From positions 1 through 20,949 of the forward strand of contig NZ_CAMXVC010000030.1 of assembly GCF_947252345.1 (NCBI RefSeq): a stretch of 20,949 nt of DNA, read 5' to 3'. The translations under genes were made by a program, and so were the position numbers. The number at the start of each line of letters is the position of its first letter. Position 1 is the stretch's first letter. The notes under the pieces were generated by a model that was not told the DNA's origin, did not search any database, and saw nothing but the letters and a program-made list of their open reading frames with translations. Of this stretch, positions 6,631 through 15,295 are shown piece by piece. This stretch comes from an uncultured Finegoldia sp. GTDB lineage: Bacteria; Bacillota; Clostridia; Tissierellales; Peptoniphilaceae.

Positions 6631-7173
6631 ATGAAAATACAACTTGAGAGATTTACAGACGCACACAAGGAAAAGATATGGAAAGATGGATTTTTTGAAA
6701 AATCACCAGAGTGGGCGAAGCTCAATGCACCGTATTTTGAAGATTATGTTCCATTTGAAAGCTTGGAATCATTTGAAAGCTCCGGCATTTGGGAGTATCT
6801 CAAACAACCCAATTGTAAGGCGATAATCACGGACGGTGTTGTCGTTGGAATGGTATCTCAAAATTGGATTGACGAGAAAACAAGATGGATGGAAATAGGG
6901 ATTGTGATATACGACGAAAATTACTGGAACAAATCCATCGGAACAACTGCCCTCAAATTGTGGACGAGCGAAGTGTTCCAATCCAACCCACAAATCGAAC
7001 ATATCGGGCTGACTACGTTCAGTGGCAATCCAAGAATGATGAAAGCTGCGGGGAAAATAGGCTTCCTAGAGGAGGCGAGAATCAGAAAAGTTCGCTACTG
7101 GAAAGGCACTTACTACGACAGTATGAAATACGGGCTAACACGAGATGAGTGGGAAAAACTATCCCAGAAATAA
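6631..7173 (+). CDS. GNAT-family N-acetyltransferase, RimJ/RimL-like
   Basis: Encodes 180 aa from ATG 6631 with AAAAGGAG at 6618-6625. It shows the layout of the RimJ/RimL group: an N-terminal strand region, WMEIGIVIYDENYWNKSIGTTAL as the acetyl-CoA-binding segment at about 86-108, the conserved NPRMMKAAGKIGF at about 132-144, and YWKGTYYDSMKYGL near the end. Members acetylate N-terminal or side-chain amines of proteins or small molecules. The substrate cannot be read from the sequence. It follows the second comM repeat by 18 bases with no terminator between, so it was probably co-transcribed with comM before and after the insertion. Confidence 0.9.
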   Translation: MKIQLERFTDAHKEKIWKDGFFEKSPEWAKLNAPYFEDYVPFESLESFESSGIWEYLKQPNCKAIITDGVVVGMVSQNWIDEKTRWMEIGIVIYDENYWNKSIGTTALKLWTSEVFQSNPQIEHIGLTTFSGNPRMMKAAGKIGFLEEARIRKVRYWKGTYYDSMKYGLTRDEWEKLSQK

Positions 7174-7195
7174 AAATTGTAAAAAAAATTCACGC

Positions 7196-7231
7196 AAAAA
7201 CTCTCGCAAGAATTACCTTGCGAGAGCTTTT
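7196..7231. terminator. bidirectional terminator between convergent genes
   Basis: CTCTCGCAAG (7201-7210) pairs over 10 bp with CTTGCGAGAG (7217-7226). Five A precede it and a T tract follows, so it can end both the GNAT gene and the minus-strand dehydrogenase. Confidence 0.92.
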
Positions 7232-7238
7232 TAATTCA

Positions 7239-8204
7239 TCAAATTTTAAAATCCTTGTGCAATTTCAAAATCTCGAACAACATTCCGTCACGGTATTTGG
7301 CAAGTGTTTCTTGAGTGTTGCCAATCTCAGCGGGTCTGTTTTTGATAGCTTCGTGGACGCCGTCGACTGTTTTCTTTTTGATTTCGTCTGTAAATTCACA
7401 CCACGTCGCACAGTCTTTCAACCAAGTTTGCATCGAAGGGCCGATGTGTTCGAGCAGACCTTGAAGTCCGTGCTCGCCTCCTCCGAGTTCAAATATTTGT
7501 CCGGGACCCATAATAGCCCAGCGAAGAGCAGGACCGAATGTCAACGCAGTTTCGCAGTCTTCCATACTCACAACGTTCTTGTCAACCAAATCCATCATCT
7601 CACGGAAAACGACAGCTTGAAGTCTGTTGGCTATAAAGCCTGCAACTTCATTTCTGATGATGATAGGTTTCTTGCCCAACTTCACGAACAGAGCTTTCAG
7701 ACAATCGGCGATTTCCGGATTGGACTTCTCACCTTGCGAAATCTCGATAAGTGGAATCAAATGAGGTGGATTGTAAGGATGCGCTCCGAAAATCCTTTCG
7801 GGATGAACGGCGTCCTCTGCGATTTTCGTTATGAGAAGGCCCGATGTGGCAGAACACAACACACAATCGTCCTTCGCGTACTTCTCGAAAATCTTCACGA
7901 AATTCTTCTTCACATCGTAATTTTCGGGGATGCACTCCTCGACAATGTCTGCAAATTCGATAGCCTTCTTTTCGTCAGTCGTGTATGTAATCCTCGACAG
8001 AACAGCCTTTTTGTCCTCGTCAATGAACTTCTCATCCGCCAAATCCTTCGCGTAATTTTCGATTAATTTCTTCGACTTGATTTCCTCATCGGTGTTGATG
8101 TTGTAAACCACAACCTCCATCTTTCCCATCGCAAACAAAAGCGCAAACGACGAACCAATCACGCCGCCGCCAATCACAGTCGCCTTTTTGAAATCTCTAA
8201 CCAT
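7239..8204 (-). CDS. 3-hydroxyacyl-CoA dehydrogenase family protein
   Basis: Encodes 321 aa from the ATG at 8204, which has AAAGGAGG just upstream. An in-frame extension to 8276 would run through the likely promoter and is rejected. The NAD-binding motif GGGVIG is at residues 12-17. The catalytic pair is expected at His142 (GAHPYNPPHLIP) and Glu154, with Asn193 in EVAGFIANRL. The family includes 3-hydroxybutyryl-CoA dehydrogenase, L-carnitine dehydrogenase and L-gulonate 3-dehydrogenase. The HPYNPPHLIPLIE segment and the MGPGQIFELGGGEHG region resemble the carnitine/gulonate side more than classical butyrate-pathway Hbd. It stands alone, with no fatty-acid or butyrate genes nearby, so the substrate is open. 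Confidence 0.88.
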   Translation of the reverse strand: MVRDFKKATVIGGGVIGSSFALLFAMGKMEVVVYNINTDEEIKSKKLIENYAKDLADEKFIDEDKKAVLSRITYTTDEKKAIEFADIVEECIPENYDVKKNFVKIFEKYAKDDCVLCSATSGLLITKIAEDAVHPERIFGAHPYNPPHLIPLIEISQGEKSNPEIADCLKALFVKLGKKPIIIRNEVAGFIANRLQAVVFREMMDLVDKNVVSMEDCETALTFGPALRWAIMGPGQIFELGGGEHGLQGLLEHIGPSMQTWLKDCATWCEFTDEIKKKTVDGVHEAIKNRPAEIGNTQETLAKYRDGMLFEILKLHKDFKI

Positions 8205-8246
8205 ATTATCCTCCTTTGTTAAAACAATAATTTGTCTTTCAATAGA

Positions 8247-8276
8247 TATATACCCCAAAATTATTTTGAAAATCAA
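8247..8276 (-). promoter_or_regulatory. possible promoter of the dehydrogenase gene
   Basis: On the minus strand, TTGATT (8271-8276), an 18-bp spacer and TATATA (8247-8252) are present, 43 bases before the ATG. Confidence 0.4.
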
Positions 8277-8438
8277 TCAAAATCATCCGGAAATGACAGT
8301 CGCTACTAATTTTAAAAAATCTCGACCTTAACTAATCCAAACGCCACACAAATCTCATCAATCACAGGCTCACACACAAGAAAAATCACAAGCAAAAAAA
8401 TAAATAAAAATAAAATTAAAAAGAATAGTTTTCCCTTT

Positions 8439-8560
8439 TGATATAAGTGCATAAAATTTGAGTTATTTATGGTTTATGCAGAATTTATGCAAAATATTAT
8501 GGAAATAATTGTAGGAAAATAATAATCACAAAATTCAAAAAATGTGATTATTATTTTTTA
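8439..8560 (+). ncRNA. candidate short transcript with extended -10 and terminator
   Basis: TGATATAAG (8439-8447) resembles an extended -10. About 105 bases later a perfect 15-bp stem (8516-8530 with 8543-8557, 12-base loop) ends in T. Between them lie one TGCATAAA (8448-8455) and two TTTATGCA (8473-8480, 8484-8491) boxes. A 17-codon ORF, MVYAEFMQNIMEIIVGK (8469-8522), stops inside the stem. Nothing else is recognisable between 8277 and 8660. Confidence 0.35.
8516..8560 (+). terminator. 15-bp stem-loop, terminator-like
   Basis: AAAATAATAATCACA pairs perfectly with TGTGATTATTATTTT, followed by more T. It lies about 100 bp before the promoter of the next gene and after no recognised gene. Confidence 0.65.
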
Positions 8561-8661
8561 AATTTCTTTTATTTTCAGAATTGAAAATGTTTACAGAGGA
8601 TTGCAAGCTTTTTAGAAATGTTTTCATCGCAATAAAGCGTAAAATTTTTAGCGAATATATG

Positions 8662-8690
8662 TTGACAAACATTGAGTATTAATATATACT
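8662..8690 (+). promoter_or_regulatory. consensus promoter of the transporter gene
   Basis: TTGACA (8662-8667), a 17-bp spacer and TATACT (8685-8690) form a near-perfect sigma-A promoter, 57 bases before the ATG. Confidence 0.88.
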
Positions 8691-8704
8691 TATTTTTAAA
8701 TTTA

Positions 8705-8728
8705 TACACTTTACCACTTAAAAGTGTA
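8705..8728 (+). promoter_or_regulatory. inverted repeat in the transporter 5' leader
   Basis: TACACTTT (8705-8712) and AAAGTGTA (8721-8728) form an 8-bp inverted repeat between the promoter and the AGAAGGGGG ribosome site. It could be an operator or an RNA hairpin. It has no T tract, so it is not a terminator. Confidence 0.5.
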
Positions 8729-8747
8729 AAAAGAAGGGGGAATAAAA

Positions 8748-9959
8748 ATGGACGCATTAATGGCATTATTATTTATTTTTATTGTGTACACAATCGGCGA
8801 TGTTGTAGCGACGGCTACAAAAAGTATTGTACCATCGTTGTTCGTGTGCTCGGCAATTTTTCTAGTGAGTTTTTGGCTGGGTATGCCGGAAACTTTATTC
8901 AAGGATTCGTTTATGTTTAATATTGGGGCTGTGTTCATTCCAGTTCTTTTAGTTCATATGGGTTCAATGCTTAATTTGAAGCAACTTATCGAACAATGGA
9001 AGACAGTTCTCATTGCGAGTGCAGGTATAGTTGGTATTTGTGCTTTACTATTGACTATCGGAAGTGTCGTTGTCGGAAAGGAAACTGCTATCGTTGCAGC
9101 ACCTCCTATCTCAGGCGGACTAATCGCAGGACTTCAAATGGCAGAAGCAGCAGGAGCTATCAAGAGAATGGATTTGAAACTTATGGCGACATTACTAGTT
9201 GTACTTCAAGGTTTCGTTGGATATCCACTAGCTTCATTCTGTCTTAGAAAAACAGCAAAAAATATTTTGAAATTGAAAGCCGATGGCCACACATTTGAAG
9301 AATCAAAAGAAACAGAACAAGTCGAAAAGAAGACACTTTTCCACATTCCAGACAAGTTCGCATCTGCAAATTACTTCATCGCAAAAGCCGTATTGATAGC
9401 TTTTTGTGCAACATACATCGCAGGAATGCTTAAAAAAGTCGACACAGGAATATTGTTACTTAATGTTTTCGTCAGAATTGACAAAAACGTACTAGCACTT
9501 ATTTTCGGAATTGTATTTTCTGAATTGGGCGTGTTGGAAAGACAACCACTTAGCAAAGGAAACTCATTCGGATTTTTGATGGCAGCATTGATGTCTGTAA
9601 TCTACGGAGGACTTGCCGGAGCGAGCCCAAAAGACGTAGTCAACATCTTAATACCAATTGTAGTATGCTTGGCAATCGGAACTGTTGGTATCGGAATAAT
9701 GTCCATAATTGTTGGCAAAGTATTGAAAGTTGACAGCTGGATGGCATTCGCAATAGGCTCATCAGCACTATTCGGCTTCCCAGGAACATATATAGTATCG
9801 CAAGAAGTTGCAAGCGGCGTTTGCGACAACGAAGAAGACAAAAATCTTGTAATATCACAAATTTTACCTAAAATGCTAGTTGCAGGATTCGTAACCGTAT
9901 CAATCGGCTCCGTTGTACTTGCCGGAATATTAGCACCATTGTTGACGCCAGGTGCATAG
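8748..9959 (+). CDS. multi-pass membrane transporter, family not identified
   Basis: Encodes 403 aa, with about ten hydrophobic segments by eye. Two hydrophobic halves (about 1-175 and 215-400) are separated by a charged loop at about 176-210 containing HTFEESKETEQVEKK. Glycine-rich re-entrant-like motifs occur in both halves: APPISGGLIAGLQMAEAAGA at about 119-138 and IGSSALFGFPGTYIVSQEVA at about 342-361. The two-half arrangement with paired Gly-rich motifs is like that of secondary carboxylate or amino-acid carriers such as GltS, but I cannot assign a family. A consensus promoter and AGAAGGGGG ribosome site precede it. The M20 amidohydrolase gene follows after 68 bases, so the likely cargo is the substrate of that enzyme. 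Confidence 0.85.
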   Translation: MDALMALLFIFIVYTIGDVVATATKSIVPSLFVCSAIFLVSFWLGMPETLFKDSFMFNIGAVFIPVLLVHMGSMLNLKQLIEQWKTVLIASAGIVGICALLLTIGSVVVGKETAIVAAPPISGGLIAGLQMAEAAGAIKRMDLKLMATLLVVLQGFVGYPLASFCLRKTAKNILKLKADGHTFEESKETEQVEKKTLFHIPDKFASANYFIAKAVLIAFCATYIAGMLKKVDTGILLLNVFVRIDKNVLALIFGIVFSELGVLERQPLSKGNSFGFLMAALMSVIYGGLAGASPKDVVNILIPIVVCLAIGTVGIGIMSIIVGKVLKVDSWMAFAIGSSALFGFPGTYIVSQEVASGVCDNEEDKNLVISQILPKMLVAGFVTVSIGSVVLAGILAPLLTPGA

Positions 9960-10027
9960 ACAAATTAGAATTTTTTTAAATTAAAAAACAAATAGACTTA
10001 TTAATTGATATATAAAAGGAGAAAAAA

Positions 10028-11209
10028 ATGAACGTAAAAGATTTGAAAGATAAATATGAAGATTATGTAATAGAAATGAGAAGATATTTCCATCAATATC
10101 CAGAACTTTCCTTCCAAGAGTTCGAAACAACAAAGAAAATCTGCGAAGAATTGGACAAGATGGGAATCGAATACGAAGTTCCAACAGAACAACCACAAAC
10201 AGGAGTAATCGGAGTAATCAAGGGAGGAAAACCTGGAAAGACAGTTGCACTAAGAGCTGACATCGACGCATTGAACGTAACAGAAATGAACGATGTCGAA
10301 TACAAATCCAAAAACGTCGGCAAAATGCACGCTTGTGGACACGACAATCATATGGCAATGCTACTAACAGCAGCCAAAATGTTGAAAGAAGTACAAAATG
10401 ATTTGTGCGGCAAAGTTTACTTGATATTCCAACCAGCAGAAGAAGTAGGAACAGGCGCAAAATACATGATGAGACAGGGAACATGGTTCGAAGAAACTGA
10501 CAACATCTACGGTTCACACATCTGGTCAGGATGCCCAGCAGGCAAAATCTCAATCGAAGCAGGCGAAAGAATGGCAGCCGCAGATATGTTCAAAATAAAA
10601 ATCAAAGGAAAATCAGGCCACGGCTCACTACCAAACGAAACAGTAGACGCAGTCGTAGTCGGAGCAGCAGTAGTCAACGCATTACAACAACTTGTTTCCA
10701 GAAACTACTCGCCACTTGACTCAGTAACAGTCACAATCGGCTCATTCCACAGCGGCAACAGATTCAACATCATCTCAGGCGAAGCCGAAATGGAAGGAAC
10801 AAACAGATACTTCTCCAGAGAAATCGGCTCACACATAGAAGACGATATGAGACGTGTCATCAAAGGAGTATGCGACGCCTACGGAGCAACTTATGAACTA
10901 GAATACACATACGTAGTAGTACCAACAATCAACGACGAAAAATCATCAGAAATAGCAGCGAAAGCAATCGAAAAATTCGCAGGCGCTGATGCCATCGGAA
11001 AAATGCAAAAAACAACAGGAGGAGAAGACTTCTCATTCTACCTTGAAAAGAAACCAGGCTGCTTCGGATTCGTAGGATGCAGAAACCCAGAAGTAGGAGC
11101 AGATTATCCACACCACAACGAAAGATTCAACGTAGACGAATCAGTACTAATCAATGGCGCTGCAACATACGCACAATACGCGATAGATTTCCTAAACGGA
11201 CAAGAATAA
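10028..11209 (+). CDS. M20-family metallo-amidohydrolase
   Basis: Encodes 393 aa with AAAAGGAG at 10015-10022. It matches the M20D group of amidohydrolases (N-acyl-amino-acid, hippurate and indole-acetyl-amino-acid hydrolases), which split an amide bond in small acylated amino acids. Metal ligands are visible: HACGHD with Cys103, His105 and Asp106, Glu138-Glu139 in QPAEEVG, His164 in GSHIW, and His362 or His363 in PHHNERF. The dimerisation lid occupies roughly residues 180-300 and includes KGKSGHGSLP. GGEDFSFY near 331 is typical. No signal peptide is seen, so it is cytoplasmic and should act on what the upstream transporter brings in. Exact substrate unknown. Confidence 0.93.
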   Translation: MNVKDLKDKYEDYVIEMRRYFHQYPELSFQEFETTKKICEELDKMGIEYEVPTEQPQTGVIGVIKGGKPGKTVALRADIDALNVTEMNDVEYKSKNVGKMHACGHDNHMAMLLTAAKMLKEVQNDLCGKVYLIFQPAEEVGTGAKYMMRQGTWFEETDNIYGSHIWSGCPAGKISIEAGERMAAADMFKIKIKGKSGHGSLPNETVDAVVVGAAVVNALQQLVSRNYSPLDSVTVTIGSFHSGNRFNIISGEAEMEGTNRYFSREIGSHIEDDMRRVIKGVCDAYGATYELEYTYVVVPTINDEKSSEIAAKAIEKFAGADAIGKMQKTTGGEDFSFYLEKKPGCFGFVGCRNPEVGADYPHHNERFNVDESVLINGAATYAQYAIDFLNGQE

Positions 11210-11269
11210 TCACTTGTCTCGATAATTTAACCCCATAAATTGGAAAATAATCTCAATTATTTCCCACCA

Positions 11270-11307
11270 AAACAACCACCGAGTTCATCGCTCGGTGGTT
11301 TGTTTTC
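11270..11307 (+). terminator. intrinsic terminator after the M20 gene
   Basis: AACCACCGAG (11274-11283) pairs over 10 bp with CTCGGTGGTT (11291-11300), loop 11284-11290, then TGTTTT. A run of A precedes it. A G7 run follows at 11312-11318. Confidence 0.92.
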
Positions 11308-11375
11308 GTTAGGGGGGGAGTATGTGAAAAACACATAAATTAATGGGATTTTGCGTTAGAAATAATGGATTTTCG

Positions 11376-11384
11376 TGTTATAAT
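11376..11384 (+). promoter_or_regulatory. extended -10 promoter of the defence operon
   Basis: TGTTATAAT has TATAAT at 11379-11384, 58 bases before the helicase ATG at 11443. It lies downstream of an in-frame ATG at 11365, which argues against that earlier start. No internal terminator is seen before 20780. Confidence 0.65.
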
Positions 11385-11442
11385 GAAAATATTAGCTGAA
11401 ATAAAAATAACGGTAGTTAAAAATCAAAATAAGAGGGAGAAT

Positions 11443-14400
11443 ATGGAAATAATCGACAATAAAAGAAAAACATTAAAAGAAGATTTAGTCAGTGAAATAC
11501 GTAAGGGAAGTATTATTTCCATAGCGGCGGCTAGCTTTTCCATATACGCCTATGACCAATTAAAAAAAGAACTGGAAGGTCTGGATAAATTCAAATTTAT
11601 TTTTACCTCTCCGACTTTTATTGCGGATAATACAAAAAAAGAAAGTGCTGAATATGATATCTTCAGGAGAGAAATAGAACAAGATTTATTCGGAACAGAA
11701 TTTGAAATCAAACTTAGAAACGAAATGACGCAGAAATCCATAGCCAAAGAATGTGCAGATTGGATTAGAAGAAAAGCAATATTCAAATCAAACACTACTC
11801 ATAAATATATGCAAGGATTTATGAACTTAGATGACCTTTCATATTCACCGGTAAATAACTTCACCACTGTTGATTTAGGGCTTGAAGGTGGAAACAACGA
11901 ATATTTTCTCATCAATAAATTAAAAATGCCAGCAAGTCAGAACTATTATAATCAATTTGAAAGCCTATGGAACGATAAGGAAAAGTTAGAAGATGTTACT
12001 GATTTAATAATAGACAACATAAGTACCGTATACAAGGACAATACTCCTGAGTATATGTACTTCGTAACATTGTACAATATATTCAAGGAATTTCTACAAG
12101 ATTTATCAGAAGATGAATTGCCAAACGAATCAACAGGATACAAGGACAGCAAAGTATGGAATATGTTGTTTAATTATCAAGAAGACGCAACAGTAGCCAT
12201 AATAAACAAACTAGAAAAATATAACGGCTGCATACTAGCAGATTCTGTTGGTCTAGGAAAAACATTCACAGCACTAGCAGTAATTAAATATTATGAAAAT
12301 AGAAACAAATCAGTGCTTGTATTATGTCCTAAAAAACTAAAAGATAACTGGAATACATACAAAGCAAATTATCTAAATAACCCACTTGCACAAGACCGCA
12401 TGAGATATGACGTGCTATTTCACACAGATTTAAGCAGAGAAAAAGGAGAGTCTAACGGAATAGAACTCGACAGAATTAACTGGGGAAATTACGACTTAGT
12501 TGTCATAGATGAATCACATAATTTTCGTAATGGAGGAAAATTAGCTGATTCTGAAAAAGAAAACAGATACCTCAAACTATTGAATAAAGTCATAAGAACA
12601 GGCGTCAAAACAAAAGTATTAATGTTGTCAGCAACACCTGTAAACAACAAATTTACAGACTTGAAAAATCAATTAGCATTAGCATACGAAGGTGACAACG
12701 AACTTCTGGACAATAAGCTGAACACCAACAAAAACATCAATGAAATATTCAAACAATCACAAAAAGCTTTCAATAGCTGGACGAAATTAGAAGCAGAAAA
12801 TAGAACCACGCAACAATTGTTGGATACATTAGACAGGGATTTCTTTGAGTTACTTGATAGCGTAACCATAGCTAGATCCAGAAAACACATTCAAAAATAT
12901 TATGACACTTCTCAAATAGGTTCATTCCCGACAAGAAACATACCGATTTCAAAAAGGCCGGGACTTACAGACCTTGAAGGTGCAGTGACTTATAATGATA
13001 TTTTTGACCAATTAAATAATCTTAACTTGTGCATATATACTCCGACTGATTATATATTGAGCAGCAAACTATCCAAATACACTGACCAGTATGACTCTAG
13101 TTCAAAAAGCGGCAAACTCACACAATCTGGACGTGAAAAAGGCATCAGAAGATTAATGTCAATTAATCTAATGAAAAGAATGGAAAGTTCAGTTCACGCA
13201 TTCAAATTGACGATTGACCGCATACTATCAACAATTAACTCTACAATACTAGAAATAGAAAACTATGAAAAAACCAATGAAAGTAGCAGCATAGAACTTG
13301 AAGATTTTTCGAATATAGATGATGAAATTGACGAAACAGAAGAAACATTTACAATTGGGAAAAAAGTTCAAATCGACATCGCAGATATGGATTACAAATC
13401 CTGGAAAAGAGAACTAGAATTAGACAAGGAAATACTGGAACTCATAGCTCTCAATGTAGCAGACATCACAAGTGATTATGACCTTAAACTAAAAACGCTC
13501 CTACAAATAATCGATGAAAAACAGCTTCATCCATTGAACCCAGGAAACAAAAAGATACTCATATTTACAGCTTTTGCAGACACTGCAAAATACTTGTATG
13601 AAAATGTCAGCAAATATGTCAAGGACAAGTACAACCTCAATACAGCAATAGTAACAGGATCAGCGGATAGTAAAACCACAATTAAAAATATTGGCACAGA
13701 TTTAAACACCGTGCTTACACTATTTTCACCAAAATCAAAAGACAAAAATTTAATAATGCCCGAACAAAAAGAAGAAATAGACATACTCATAGCAACAGAC
13801 TGTATATCAGAAGGACAAAACCTACAAGATTGCGACTATCTAATAAACTACGACATACATTGGAATCCTGTAAGAATCATACAAAGATTCGGAAGAATCG
13901 ACCGTATTGGTTCCAAAAACAAATGCGTTCAATTGGTGAACTTCTGGCCCGATTTGACACTGGACGAGTACATTAACCTAAAAGCAAGAGTAGAAACAAG
14001 AATGAAAATAGTTGATATGACTGCAACAGGTGATGACAATGTTTTAAGCAATGAACAAAAACTAGACCTTGAATACAGGAAAAAACAACTCAAAAAACTA
14101 CAAGAAGAAGTTGTGGACATAGAAGAAATGGATACTGGAATATCCATAATGGATTTGGGGTTGAACGAATACAAGTACGATTTAATAGATTATATAAATA
14201 GAAATCCCGACATAAAAAAAGCTCCACTTGGGATGAACACAATAGTCAAGTCACAACAAGATTGTCCAGAAGGCGTAATATTTGTACTCAAAAACCGCAA
14301 AGACAGCATAAATATCGATAAAAAAAATCGACTTCATCCATTCTATATAGTGTACATTTCGCAACAAAAAGACATCGTAATAGACCATTTGCAACCCAAA

Positions 14401-14667
14401 AAATTGTTGGATACACTTAGTTTATTATGCAAGAACAAAACAGAAATATACCCAGAATTAATCAACAAATACAACATCGACACCAATGATTCCAAGAATA
14501 TGACCGAATACTCTGAATTACTGGAAGATGCAATAAAATCTATAATTGAAATAAAAGACGAAAATGAATTGGATGATTTCTTACTGGGAAAAGAAGTAAG
14601 CTTTTTATCTCAAAAAATAGAAGGATTGGATGACTTCGAATTAATTAGTTTTTTTGTAATTAAATAG
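11443..14667 (+). CDS. SNF2-type helicase with N-terminal domain, defence operon gene 1
   Basis: Encodes 1074 aa from ATG 11443, which has AGAGGGAG just upstream. An in-frame ATG at 11365 precedes the -10 element and is rejected. Residues about 1-150 resemble the PLD-like domain found at the front of many such helicases (RKGSIISIAAASFSIYAYDQL), but the usual HXK(X4)D is not clear around His120-Lys121. The ATPase core has Walker A DSVGLGKT at 267-274, DESH at 356-359 and SATP at 396-399. The C-terminal helicase lobe has TDCISEGQNLQDCDYLINYD near 786-805 and QRFGRIDRIG at 814-823. It is expected to be an ATP-driven DNA translocase. It is unlike the Res helicase at the end of the operon, so the operon carries two SF2 motors. 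An acidic stretch lies near 625-645. Confidence 0.93.
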   Translation: MEIIDNKRKTLKEDLVSEIRKGSIISIAAASFSIYAYDQLKKELEGLDKFKFIFTSPTFIADNTKKESAEYDIFRREIEQDLFGTEFEIKLRNEMTQKSIAKECADWIRRKAIFKSNTTHKYMQGFMNLDDLSYSPVNNFTTVDLGLEGGNNEYFLINKLKMPASQNYYNQFESLWNDKEKLEDVTDLIIDNISTVYKDNTPEYMYFVTLYNIFKEFLQDLSEDELPNESTGYKDSKVWNMLFNYQEDATVAIINKLEKYNGCILADSVGLGKTFTALAVIKYYENRNKSVLVLCPKKLKDNWNTYKANYLNNPLAQDRMRYDVLFHTDLSREKGESNGIELDRINWGNYDLVVIDESHNFRNGGKLADSEKENRYLKLLNKVIRTGVKTKVLMLSATPVNNKFTDLKNQLALAYEGDNELLDNKLNTNKNINEIFKQSQKAFNSWTKLEAENRTTQQLLDTLDRDFFELLDSVTIARSRKHIQKYYDTSQIGSFPTRNIPISKRPGLTDLEGAVTYNDIFDQLNNLNLCIYTPTDYILSSKLSKYTDQYDSSSKSGKLTQSGREKGIRRLMSINLMKRMESSVHAFKLTIDRILSTINSTILEIENYEKTNESSSIELEDFSNIDDEIDETEETFTIGKKVQIDIADMDYKSWKRELELDKEILELIALNVADITSDYDLKLKTLLQIIDEKQLHPLNPGNKKILIFTAFADTAKYLYENVSKYVKDKYNLNTAIVTGSADSKTTIKNIGTDLNTVLTLFSPKSKDKNLIMPEQKEEIDILIATDCISEGQNLQDCDYLINYDIHWNPVRIIQRFGRIDRIGSKNKCVQLVNFWPDLTLDEYINLKARVETRMKIVDMTATGDDNVLSNEQKLDLEYRKKQLKKLQEEVVDIEEMDTGISIMDLGLNEYKYDLIDYINRNPDIKKAPLGMNTIVKSQQDCPEGVIFVLKNRKDSINIDKKNRLHPFYIVYISQQKDIVIDHLQPKKLLDTLSLLCKNKTEIYPELINKYNIDTNDSKNMTEYSELLEDAIKSIIEIKDENELDDFLLGKEVSFLSQKIEGLDDFELISFFVIK

Positions 14668-14680
14668 CAAGGAGATTAAA

Positions 14681-15295
14681 ATGTTCGCACTATCAAATAC
14701 TACAGAAATGAAAAAGACAATAAGCAAAAAATTAATATACGAAAAATTTAAAAACAAACTAACGCCCAATCAAAAAAGCAAATTCGACAAAGAAATATCC
14801 AAAATAACATTGATTAATGAAATATCAGAACGATCTATTCATATACAAAAAACCGATGAAGTAACTGGAATATTTGTAATAAAAGTCGAACTCAAAACAA
14901 AGGACTACTCAGAAAGTAACATCGTACTGATATCAAAACTGATAGAACAAAAACTTCTGATAGCCTTGAAATACGAAGACCAGTACCAGCTTTGCATCAA
15001 CGAAACCAAACTATTCAAAAATCAATGGTCGGATGAAGAAGATATTAGACTGGAAATAACGGGCACAAACCTCGAAGAAGTATGGGAGAATTTAGTAGCA
15101 CAAGTCGGAAACATTGACATACAAGATGGCAATACATTACAAGAACAAATCGAAATAGACGACGAAAAACAAAAACTAGAAAAACTCATACAAACAACTG
15201 AGAAAAAAGCGCAACGAGAATCGCAATCTAAAAAAAAACTTCAGTATTATCAGCAAATAAGAAATTACCAGAAAGAGTTGGAAAAATTACAATGA
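14681..15295 (+). CDS. DUF4391-like protein, defence operon gene 2
   Basis: Encodes 204 aa with AAGGAG at 14670-14675. It resembles the DUF4391 family: an alpha/beta N-terminal part of about 145 residues with ISERSIHIQKTDEV and QYQLCINETKLFKNQWSDEEDIRLEI-like strands, then a charged C-terminal helix (about 155-204) likely to form a coiled coil. DUF4391 proteins are usually encoded next to SNF2-type helicases and type III modification genes, as here. No catalytic motif is evident, so a structural or adaptor role between subunits is a guess. The stop overlaps the next start by four bases (ATGA), so the two are translationally coupled. Confidence 0.75.
   Translation: MFALSNTTEMKKTISKKLIYEKFKNKLTPNQKSKFDKEISKITLINEISERSIHIQKTDEVTGIFVIKVELKTKDYSESNIVLISKLIEQKLLIALKYEDQYQLCINETKLFKNQWSDEEDIRLEITGTNLEEVWENLVAQVGNIDIQDGNTLQEQIEIDDEKQKLEKLIQTTEKKAQRESQSKKKLQYYQQIRNYQKELEKLQ

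Noticed and set aside
7149..8066. 305-codon plus-strand open frame
   Set aside because: It is antisense to the dehydrogenase gene, starts inside the GNAT gene without a ribosome site, runs through the terminator and resembles no protein family.
8205..8276. N-terminal extension of the dehydrogenase to 8276
   Set aside because: ATG 8204 has AAAGGAGG directly upstream and begins the conserved NAD-binding domain. The extension covers the probable promoter.
9960..10027. Terminator between the transporter and the M20 gene
   Set aside because: There are A and T runs but no convincing stem, so the two genes are treated as one transcript.
11312..11318. G7 run as a phase-variable tract
   Set aside because: It lies outside any gene and upstream of the -10 at an unremarkable distance. 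It was noted only as a possible boundary of the defence operon.
11365..11442. Longer helicase start at ATG 11365
   Set aside because: It lies upstream of the extended -10 at 11376-11384 and has no ribosome site. ATG 11443 has a good one.
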